Of a DNA stretch of 7,304 nt, positions 1 to 5,455 are shown in pieces. The notes under the pieces are model-generated. The model saw nothing but the letters and a program-made list of their open reading frames with translations, was not told the DNA's origin and searched no databases. The first letter of the stretch is position 1. The number at the start of each line of letters is the position of its first letter. This stretch comes from Acinetobacter sp. (GTDB lineage Bacteria > Pseudomonadota > Gammaproteobacteria > Pseudomonadales > Moraxellaceae): contig JAUNHS010000084.1 in the NCBI GenBank assembly GCA_030523805.1, positions 1 to 7,304 on the forward strand, in the 5' to 3' direction. Made by a program: the position numbers and the translations under genes.

Positions 1-521
1 ACAAAAATATCCACTTCGCCATCGGTATCACGCCAAATTTCTTCCGCTGTGGTGTTGCGATGTACTTCAGGGTTGGCAGCATTTTCAAATTGACGTGGCA
101 TAAAGTAGTTTGGATTGTCATTCACTAACGCATTGGCTTTTGCAATTGCACCACCCATGCCTTCAGCTGCAGGCGTAAGCACCAATTCAGCACCATAAGC
201 ACGCAATAGCATACGACGTTCTACACTCATGCTTTCAGGCATGGTAATGATGAGTTTATAGCCACGAGCAGCACATACCATCGCCAAGCCAATGCCTGTA
301 TTACCACTAGTCGCTTCTACAATGGTTGAGTTGCGGTTGATTTTGCCTGATTTTTCGGCTTCATCAATCATCGCCAAAGCAATACGGTCTTTGACACTGC
401 TTGCTGGATTAAAAAATTCTAATTTTGCGACCACACGAGCAGGTAAACCTGTGGTTAAGTTTTTCAATTCTACCAATGGCGTGTTGCCAATTAAGTCGGT
501 AATGTTATTTGCAATGTTCAT
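1..521 (-). CDS. cysK: Cysteine synthase A (O-acetylserine sulfhydrylase), 3' part outside the window
   Basis: This PLP enzyme makes L-cysteine from O-acetylserine and sulfide in the cytoplasm, the last step of sulfate assimilation. The frame reads leftward from ATG at 519-521 and is open to the window edge, giving 173 residues of a family that is usually a little over 300. Visible hallmarks are the N-terminal IGNTPLVEL (11-19), the PLP lysine K44 in NPASSVKDR, the phosphate/substrate loop TSGNTG (71-76), the [10 protein letters not shown] segment, and ANPEVH followed by TDGEVDIFV, just before the usual GVGTGGT loop, which lies beyond the edge. GAG lies about 9 bases upstream of the start as a modest ribosome site. 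The N-terminus favours CysK over CysM, but cystathionine beta-synthase-like relatives share these motifs. The gene is divergent from rph. No break is seen in the visible part. Confidence 0.93.
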   Translation of the reverse strand, partial: MNIANNITDLIGNTPLVELKNLTTGLPARVVAKLEFFNPASSVKDRIALAMIDEAEKSGKINRNSTIVEATSGNTGIGLAMVCAARGYKLIITMPESMSVERRMLLRAYGAELVLTPAAEGMGGAIAKANALVNDNPNYFMPRQFENAANPEVHRNTTAEEIWRDTDGEVDIF

Positions 522-556
522 CTGTATTCACTCAGTTGTGTAAAGGGAAGATGGAT

Positions 557-624
557 TTATCATAACTAAAAATGATATAAAAAACAAAGAGAGTTTTATC
601 AGTTTTTTATCATTTTTTGTGATA
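557..624. repeat. Cluster of TATCA/TGATA motifs upstream of cysK
   Basis: Five copies of the pentamer TATCA or its complement TGATA occur in under 70 bases: 558-562, 573-577, 597-601, 608-612 and 620-624. Two pairs form inverted repeats: TATCAT(8)ATGATA at 558-577 and TATCA(7)TGATA at 608-624. The first pair overlaps the predicted cysK -10. The region is very AT-rich, so some copies may be chance. If real, they would suit a dimeric regulator, for example a LysR-type protein controlling sulfur genes, but no recognised CysB box can be asserted from sequence alone. Confidence 0.3.
559..587 (-). promoter_or_regulatory. Predicted cysK promoter
   Basis: On the minus strand, TATGAT (564-559) is a good -10 box. 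TTGTTT (587-582) stands 17 bases upstream as a partial -35 box. Transcription would start around 552, leaving a leader of about 30 bases before the cysK ATG. The assignment is by consensus only. TATCA/TGATA repeats overlap and flank the site and could be regulator contacts. Confidence 0.45.
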
Positions 625-704
625 TAGGAAAAATGACGTGCCAATCTGCGTTCATTTACATAAAAATGCACAGTTCATTATGTTGATATATAAGATAATG
701 CTGC

Positions 705-731
705 AAATTATGCTATGATGTAGCATAATTT
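705..731. repeat. Perfect palindrome, 11-bp arms, on the rph promoter
   Basis: AAATTATGCTA (705-715) is followed by the 5-base spacer TGATG and then TAGCATAATTT (721-731), the exact reverse complement of the left arm. It covers the extended -10 and the predicted start point of rph. As DNA it looks like an operator for a dimeric repressor. If transcribed from a promoter further upstream, it would instead form a stem-loop about 20 bases ahead of the rph start codon. The symmetry is seen directly; the role is inferred. Confidence 0.6.
711..719 (+). promoter_or_regulatory. Predicted extended -10 promoter of rph-ampD
   Basis: TGCTATGAT is an extended -10 element (TG, one base, then TATGAT at 714-719). 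The 17-base position upstream (691-696, TAAGAT) is a poor -35, which extended -10 promoters tolerate. The start of transcription would fall near 726, about 27 bases before the rph ATG. AAAAGG (741-746) is the ribosome site. The element sits inside the palindrome 705-731. Confidence 0.5.
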
Positions 732-752
732 TACAAGTAAAAAAGGTTAGCC

Positions 753-1469
753 ATGCGTATAGATCAACGTGCTTTAAATCAACTGCGTGATGTAAAAATT
801 ACACGTCAATACACACGTTATGCTGAAGGTTCGGTATTGGTAGAGTTTGGACACACCAAAGTATTGTGTACAGCCAGTATTGATGCCAGCGTACCACGCT
901 TTTTAAAAGGCACAGGGCAAGGTTGGGTAACAGCAGAATACGGTATGTTGCCACGCTCAACGCATACTCGTAGCGACCGAGAAGCGGCTCGTGGCAAGCA
1001 AAGTGGACGTACGCAAGAAATTCAACGCCTAATTGGGCGTAGCTTGCGTGCGATGGTGGATTTAAAAGCATTGGGCGAGCATACCATTACCATTGATTGC
1101 GATGTTATTCAAGCAGATGGTGGTACACGCACGGCATCCATCACTGGGGCGGCAGTGGCATTGATTGATGCGATTAATGTCCTTTTAGCTGAGAAAAAAA
1201 TCAAAAAAGATCCATTGATTGGTTTGGTGGCAGCGGTATCGGTGGGGATTTATCAAGATGATGTATTGCTTGATTTGTGCTACGAAGAAGATTCAAATTG
1301 CCAAACCGATTTAAATGTCGTGATGACGCAATCAGGTGAATTTATTGAAATTCAAGGCACAGCGGAAGATAAACCATTTACTCGCCAACAGTGCAACGCC
1401 ATGCTAGAAATGGCAGAGCATGGCATTCAGCAATTAATTGCCGCACAGCAGCAGGCATTAGGCTGGTAA
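753..1469 (+). CDS. rph: Ribonuclease PH
   Basis: A phosphate-dependent 3'-5' exoribonuclease that trims tRNA precursors and other RNA 3' ends in the cytoplasm, releasing nucleoside diphosphates. The 238 residues are the full family length. The N-terminal MRxDxRxxxQLR pattern is present, as are R86 in [16 protein letters not shown] (phosphate binding), [20 protein letters not shown] in the core, and the acidic pair D180 and D186 in [18 protein letters not shown], followed by IEIQGTAE. The C-terminal helix is intact, unlike the frameshifted gene known in E. coli K-12. AAAAGG lies 6 bases before the ATG, and MRIDQR is the normal family start. Only one base separates its stop from ampD, so the two are probably co-transcribed and coupled. 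Confidence 0.97.
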   Translation: MRIDQRALNQLRDVKITRQYTRYAEGSVLVEFGHTKVLCTASIDASVPRFLKGTGQGWVTAEYGMLPRSTHTRSDREAARGKQSGRTQEIQRLIGRSLRAMVDLKALGEHTITIDCDVIQADGGTRTASITGAAVALIDAINVLLAEKKIKKDPLIGLVAAVSVGIYQDDVLLDLCYEEDSNCQTDLNVVMTQSGEFIEIQGTAEDKPFTRQQCNAMLEMAEHGIQQLIAAQQQALGW

Positions 1470-1470
1470 T

Positions 1471-2034
1471 ATGACTTGCACATTTAAGGTAGAGCAGGGC
1501 ATATTACACGGTGCGACCTATCTTGCATCGCCTAATTTTAACCAACGCCCTGCACAGAGTGAAATTTCGCTATTGGTGATTCACAATATTAGCTTGCCAC
1601 CATCGCAATTTGGTGGCGGATATATCCAACAATTCTTTCAAAATCAATTAGATTGGTCGGCTCACCCATATTTTGAAACCATTAAAGGTATGGAAGTATC
1701 GGCACATTTATTGATTTTGCGTACGGGTGAAGTCATTCAATTTGTGAATTTTAATGACCGTGCGTGGCACGCTGGGCGTTCTAGCTATTTGGGTAAAGTG
1801 GAATGCAATGATTATTCCATTGGCATAGAGCTAGAAGGTAGCGATGATTTACCTTTTGAAGATGTGCAATATCATGTGCTTGCCGATGTAGTACACGCTA
1901 TTCGCCGTGCGTATCCTAAAATTCAGCAGCATTTGGCTGGGCATTCGGATATTGCTCCTGTGCGTAAAACCGACCCTGGTGAATTTTTCCGTTGGCAATA
2001 TTTCCGTCAATTATTGGCACAGCGTAATACTTAA
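1471..2034 (+). CDS. ampD: 1,6-anhydro-N-acetylmuramyl-L-alanine amidase AmpD
   Basis: A cytoplasmic zinc amidase of the amidase_2/PGRP fold. It cuts the lactyl-L-Ala bond of anhydro-muropeptides so that wall fragments can be recycled. In species with AmpR/AmpC it also keeps beta-lactamase induction low. The 187 residues match the family length. Zinc ligands H38 (VIHNISLPP), H158 (AGHSDIAPVRKTDPG) and D168 are present, with catalytic E120 (SIGIELEG) and K166. NFNDRAWHAGRSSY (93-106) is the usual substrate-groove segment. There is no signal peptide, which fits AmpD and separates it from the exported AmiD. The ATG begins one base after the rph stop with no clear ribosome site, so translation probably depends on rph. 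A terminator follows. Confidence 0.96.
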   Translation: MTCTFKVEQGILHGATYLASPNFNQRPAQSEISLLVIHNISLPPSQFGGGYIQQFFQNQLDWSAHPYFETIKGMEVSAHLLILRTGEVIQFVNFNDRAWHAGRSSYLGKVECNDYSIGIELEGSDDLPFEDVQYHVLADVVHAIRRAYPKIQQHLAGHSDIAPVRKTDPGEFFRWQYFRQLLAQRNT

Positions 2035-2052
2035 TAATTAGAGATGAAATGA

Positions 2053-2100
2053 AAAAGTCGTCGCATACACGGTTGTCGTGTGTTAGACGGCTTTTATTAT
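2053..2100 (+). terminator. Intrinsic terminator after ampD
   Basis: The outer stem pairs AAAAGTCGTC (2053-2062) with GACGGCTTTT (2086-2095), ten pairs with one G-U. An inner stem pairs TACACG (2066-2071) with CGTGTG (2077-2082) around the 5-base loop GTTGT. The right arm runs into TTTTATTAT. The A-run at the left base could also give a U-run on the other strand. It separates rph-ampD from murJ, 85 bases downstream of the ampD stop. Confidence 0.8.
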
Positions 2101-2103
2101 AAT
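2073..2103 (+). promoter_or_regulatory. Possible murJ promoter inside the terminator
   Basis: TATAAT (2098-2103) is a perfect -10 box formed by the terminator tail. TTGTCG (2073-2078) in the hairpin loop and arm is a partial -35, with a long 19-base spacer. Initiation would fall near 2110, next to the murJ ribosome site AGGA (2109-2112). That would leave a nearly absent leader, which weakens the call. The perfect -10 could also arise by chance in AT-rich sequence. Confidence 0.3.
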
Positions 2104-2119
2104 GGTGTAGGAACAAAAT

Positions 2120-3661
2120 ATGGCATTATGGCGTTCAACCTTAGTGGTCAGTGCAATGACCATGCTGTCTCGTGTCATGGGTTTGGTGCGAGATGTGGTA
2201 TTGCTCAATGTATTTGGTGCAAGTAAAGATTTTGATACCTTTGTGGTTGCATTTAAAATTCCGAATTTCTTTCGTAGATTATTTGCCGAAGGAGCATTTT
2301 CACAAGCGTTTATTCCTGTTTTAACAGAATATAAAACCACCAAAGCCCACGCAGAAGTACAAATTTTAATTAGCCGTGTGTTTGGTAGCTTGCTGATGGT
2401 GATGTCATTATTGACACTTGCCTCCATGATTTTTGCACCAGCTGTCATTTATATTTATGCGTCGGGCTTTTATGCCGATGCGGCGAAGTTTGATTTAACG
2501 GTAGAAATGTTCCGTTTGACCGTGCCATATTTGATGTTTATGTCCTTAACGGCATTTGCAAGTAGTATTTTAAATAGCTATGGTTCGTTTGTAACGCCTG
2601 CATTTGCACCTGTTTTGCTCAATTTGTCTATGATTTTAGGGGCATTATTCTTCACACCTTATTTAGATCCTAGTATTACCGTATTGGGTTGGGCTGTGGT
2701 CGTGGCAGGGGTTTTACAATTTGCCTTGCAACTGCCTGAGTTGTGGCGTAAAAAATTACTTATTCCACCGAAAGTTGATTTTAAACATGAAGGCGTAGAG
2801 CGTATTTTAAAATTGATGTTGCCTGCATTATTTGGTGTGTCGGTTACGCAAATCAATTTATTGCTCAATACCATTTGGGCATCGCATATGCAAAGTGGTT
2901 CGGTGTCGTGGTTGTACGGTGCAGAACGTATGACTGAATTGCCATTAGGTTTAATTGGTGTTGCCATCGGTACGGTGATTTTACCATCACTTTCGGCACG
3001 CCATGCTGAGCAAGATAGCGAAAAATTTAAAGCCATGATGGATTGGGCAAGCCGTGTGATTGTGGTGGTGGGCGTGCCTGCAAGTATTGCTTTATTTATG
3101 CTGGCAACGCCGATTATTCAAACCTTATTCCAACGTGGTCAATTTACCGTGCATGATACAGAAATGACGGCACTCGCATTGCAATGTATGAGTGGCGGTG
3201 TGATTGCCTTTATGCTAATTAAAGTTTTTGCCCCAGGGTTTTATGCACAGCAAGATACTAAAACGCCTGTACGCATTGGTTTGATTTCGGTGGCGGCAAA
3301 TGCGATTTTAACGCTGATTTTCATTGGTATTTTTAAATATATGGGCTGGCAAGCCGAGCATATGGCGTTGGCATTGGCTTCTACAGGGTCGGCATTGGTC
3401 AATGCAGGATTGCTGTATTATTATTTACATCGCCGTGGTATTTTTAGCTTTGCGAAGCATTGGATTAAATTGGGTGTACAATTCCTGATTGCCAATGTCG
3501 CTATGATTGCAGCTTTAGCCGTGGCTTTAAGTTATTATCAAGGTGATGCAGGCGAGTTGATGCGTATTGCACAATTAATTGGTTTGATTGTGGTGGGGGT
3601 CGTGGCGTATGCGATTGCGTTATTGGCGACAGGTTTCCGTCCACGCCATTTGAAGCACTAA
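2120..3661 (+). CDS. murJ: Lipid II flippase MurJ (MviN)
   Basis: An inner-membrane MOP-superfamily transporter that moves lipid II from the cytoplasmic to the periplasmic face for peptidoglycan synthesis; it is normally essential. The 513 residues and the many hydrophobic segments fit the usual 14-helix protein. The N-terminal block holds S17, R18, R24, D39, N49, R52 and E57 at the same numbers as the functionally important residues of E. coli MurJ. R270 is in WLYGAERMTELPLG, followed by GTVILPSLS. AGGA lies 7 bases before the ATG. It follows the ampD terminator, so it needs readthrough or its own promoter, and it is followed after 12 bases by the permease gene. No lesion is seen. Its nearness to ampD groups two steps of wall turnover. 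Confidence 0.96.
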   Translation: MALWRSTLVVSAMTMLSRVMGLVRDVVLLNVFGASKDFDTFVVAFKIPNFFRRLFAEGAFSQAFIPVLTEYKTTKAHAEVQILISRVFGSLLMVMSLLTLASMIFAPAVIYIYASGFYADAAKFDLTVEMFRLTVPYLMFMSLTAFASSILNSYGSFVTPAFAPVLLNLSMILGALFFTPYLDPSITVLGWAVVVAGVLQFALQLPELWRKKLLIPPKVDFKHEGVERILKLMLPALFGVSVTQINLLLNTIWASHMQSGSVSWLYGAERMTELPLGLIGVAIGTVILPSLSARHAEQDSEKFKAMMDWASRVIVVVGVPASIALFMLATPIIQTLFQRGQFTVHDTEMTALALQCMSGGVIAFMLIKVFAPGFYAQQDTKTPVRIGLISVAANAILTLIFIGIFKYMGWQAEHMALALASTGSALVNAGLLYYYLHRRGIFSFAKHWIKLGVQFLIANVAMIAALAVALSYYQGDAGELMRIAQLIGLIVVGVVAYAIALLATGFRPRHLKH

Positions 3662-3673
3662 TGGATTGTTAAA

Positions 3674-4582
3674 ATGCAGCATTCTTCACGCTATTTAGGC
3701 ATTTTATTTGCAATCAGCTCATCGGTATTATTTGCAAGCAAGGCGATTATCATCAAATTCGCCTATGCTTTATCGCCCGATGTCAATGCCATCAATCTTT
3801 TAGTGTTGAGAATGCTCACGGCTTTACCCTTCTTTATTTTAATGATTTATTACCTGCCTAAAACCTATCATCAACTCAGTGTGAAAGATTGGTTCAAATT
3901 GGTGTTGGCTGGCTTATTGGGTTATTACTTATCTAGCGTATTAGATTTTATGGGTTTGATGTACATTAGTGCATCATTAGAACGCATTATTTTATTTCTT
4001 TATCCAACGTTGATTGTATTGGCATCAGCCGTGCTTTATCGCCAACGTATTTCAGCATTGATGATGCTTGCCATTACGTTGAGTTATGGTGGCACGCTGT
4101 TGGTGATGTGGCATGAAGATGTGAGTTATACATCTACATCGGCATTGTGGCTGGGTGGTGGTTTGGTGTTTGCTGCAGGTTTAACGTATGCAGCGTATAT
4201 TATGATGGGGCAGAGCCTACTCAAAAAAATAGGGTCAATGCAATTTACTGCTGTGGCGACAAGTGTTGCTGTGGTGGCGATGTGCGTACATTTTATGTTG
4301 AGTAGTGCTGCACCAATTCAAGAATTAATCAATTTACCTGTACAAGCCTATTATTACGGCATTGCTTTAGGATTTTTTGTAACGGTATTGCCAACCGTAT
4401 TTATGATGATGGGTGTGGAACGCTTGGGTGCAGCCAAAGCGTCTATGCTGTCATCAGCAGGGCCAATTTTTACCTTAGTTTTTGCTGTACTTTTGCTTGA
4501 TGAACAGCTGAACGCTTGGCAATGGCTCGGGTGTGCTTTAAATATTATAGGCGTATTTTTAGTGAGTTTGAAAAAGAGTTAA
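3674..4582 (+). CDS. EamA/DMT-family permease, substrate unknown
   Basis: A 302-residue inner-membrane protein with about ten hydrophobic segments arranged as two EamA repeats (roughly 7-145 and 157-298), the typical drug/metabolite transporter layout. Helix 4 carries SASLERIILFLYPTLIVL and helix 9 carries GAAKASMLSSAGPIFTLVFAVLLLDEQLN, the paired end-of-repeat signatures. The acidic residue common after the first of these is replaced (LYRQRIS), while the second repeat keeps DEQL. Relatives export amino acids, metabolites or drugs, so the substrate cannot be read from sequence. GGAT about 6 bases upstream is a weak ribosome site. Only 12 bases separate it from murJ, so co-transcription is likely. 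Its TAA overlaps the stop codon of the convergent tag gene. Confidence 0.88.
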   Translation: MQHSSRYLGILFAISSSVLFASKAIIIKFAYALSPDVNAINLLVLRMLTALPFFILMIYYLPKTYHQLSVKDWFKLVLAGLLGYYLSSVLDFMGLMYISASLERIILFLYPTLIVLASAVLYRQRISALMMLAITLSYGGTLLVMWHEDVSYTSTSALWLGGGLVFAAGLTYAAYIMMGQSLLKKIGSMQFTAVATSVAVVAMCVHFMLSSAAPIQELINLPVQAYYYGIALGFFVTVLPTVFMMMGVERLGAAKASMLSSAGPIFTLVFAVLLLDEQLNAWQWLGCALNIIGVFLVSLKKS

Positions 4583-5157
4583 GGCGATTTACAAAAGCAA
4601 TGGTTTTCGTGGTCATTCACCATGCCAACGGCTTGCATAAACGCATAGCAAATGGTTGCTCCAACAAATTTAAATCCTAATTTTTTCAAAGTTTTAGACA
4701 TTTGCACGCTGATTTCAGTTTGTGCAGGCACATCGCTCGGCTGTGTGACATCACGTACGATAGGTTGCTGTGCGACAAATTGCCAAAACCAATCTACAAT
4801 ATCTTGCCCTTGTGCTGCTAATTGCTGTTTTAAATTGAGCCATGCTTGGGCATTGCTGCGAATGGCTTGTAATTTGGCAAGATGGCGAATTAAACCTGCA
4901 TCTTGCGATTTTTCCAATAAATCAGCATCGGAAAGTTGGGCAATTTCTGCAATAGATAAATGAAAAAATTGCTCACGATAACGCTGACGTTTCTTTAAAA
5001 CCGTAATCCACGATAAACCTGCTTGCTGCGTTTCTAAGCATAAGCATTCAAATAGGGCAAATTCATCATATACAGGCACGCCCCATTCTTGGTCATGATA
5101 TTGTTGATATAAAGCATTGTCGCTTACCCAAGCACAGCGTTGTAGATGGTCAGTCAT
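4579..5157 (-). CDS. tag: DNA-3-methyladenine glycosylase I
   Basis: A helix-hairpin-helix DNA glycosylase that removes 3-methyladenine from alkylated DNA, starting base-excision repair. The 192 residues match the family. The N-terminal RCAWV, YHDQEWGVP and LETQQAGLSWITVLKKRQRYR blocks correspond to E. coli Tag; E42 aligns with E. coli E38, the base-contacting glutamate. The zinc snap is complete: C8, H21, H183 and C187 (NDHENHCFC). LKKLGFKFVGATICYAFMQAVG is the characteristic C-terminal block. AGAG-like purines lie about 9 bases before the ATG. It is the last gene of a mutY/small protein/tag run, 24 bases after the small gene, and ends on a stop shared with the opposing permease gene. Confidence 0.96.
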   Translation of the reverse strand: MTDHLQRCAWVSDNALYQQYHDQEWGVPVYDEFALFECLCLETQQAGLSWITVLKKRQRYREQFFHLSIAEIAQLSDADLLEKSQDAGLIRHLAKLQAIRSNAQAWLNLKQQLAAQGQDIVDWFWQFVAQQPIVRDVTQPSDVPAQTEISVQMSKTLKKLGFKFVGATICYAFMQAVGMVNDHENHCFCKSP

Positions 5158-5181
5158 GATTTGATCTCTATCTATCGTGGA

Positions 5182-5436
5182 TTAATTTTGTATCGTAAAG
5201 GCTTGCCATTCGCCTTGCTGATGATTCCAATAATAAAATTGAGCATTTTTAAGCTGTTCAAATTGAATCCAAACATCTTTGCCTGACTTATCGCCAAAAC
5301 CTGTGCTGATGAGTAAAGCATCTTCGGTGATTTCCATAATCCAACCTTGATATTCACTCGGTTTGCCAGATGGTGTACTACAAATGATTTTGTGTTGATT
5401 GCCTTGCTCGGCAAATGCAATTAATTGTTCTAACAT
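5182..5436 (-). CDS. Small protein of unknown function between mutY and tag
   Basis: I do not recognise this 84-residue protein. From ATG 5436 it reads MLEQLIAFAEQGNQ, a likely short helix, then strand-like stretches: HKIICSTPSG, YQGWIMEITEDALLIST, KDVWIQFEQLKNAQFYYW and EWQAFTIQN. Helix first, then about five strands with a GxIxxIxxxxLLI stretch, resembles the Sm-like/Hfq or SH3-type small barrel; that is inference from topology only. It has a single Cys, no signal peptide and no membrane segment, so it is probably cytoplasmic. The start was chosen because GAG lies 6 bases upstream (5445-5443); an in-frame ATG at 5466 would add ten odd residues and overlap mutY. It begins 19 bases after the mutY stop and ends 24 before tag, so it is probably co-transcribed with both. 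It is not YggX, the usual mutY partner in enterobacteria. Confidence 0.75.
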   Translation of the reverse strand: MLEQLIAFAEQGNQHKIICSTPSGKPSEYQGWIMEITEDALLISTGFGDKSGKDVWIQFEQLKNAQFYYWNHQQGEWQAFTIQN

Positions 5437-5455
5437 AAAAAACTCACAGTAAAAA

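Noticed and set aside
292..543. Plus-strand open frame of 83 codons
   Set aside because: It lies antisense to the clearly conserved start of cysK and its residues match no recognisable family.
799..1071. Minus-strand open frame of 90 codons
   Set aside because: It is antisense to the rph core, including the R86 block. It has no ribosome site and no protein-like motif.
2081..2095. Resemblance of the terminator arm to a Neisseria DNA uptake sequence
   Set aside because: The minus strand reads GCCGTCTAAC, which misses the consensus at two positions. I noticed no further copies elsewhere in the window.
1916..2448. Two minus-strand frames across the ampD/murJ junction
   Set aside because: They are shadows of the ampD C-terminus, the terminator and the murJ N-terminus. 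The invariant residues there belong to the plus-strand genes.
2659..3036. Minus-strand open frame of 125 codons inside murJ
   Set aside because: It is antisense to conserved MurJ segments, including R270. Its length is explained by the codon bias of the opposite strand.
4601..4626. Small hairpins (TGGT/ACCA) at the end of tag as a shared terminator
   Set aside because: The stem is only four pairs and no U-run follows on either strand. It lies within tag coding sequence.
4652..4963. Plus-strand, Cys-rich open frame of 103 codons
   Set aside because: It is antisense to tag, and its cysteines come from complementing Ala and Gln codons. It is not a metal-binding protein.
5172..5420. Alternative minus-strand frame over the small gene
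   Set aside because: It overlaps the better frame at 5182-5436, which has a ribosome site and a regular helix/strand pattern. This one lacks both.
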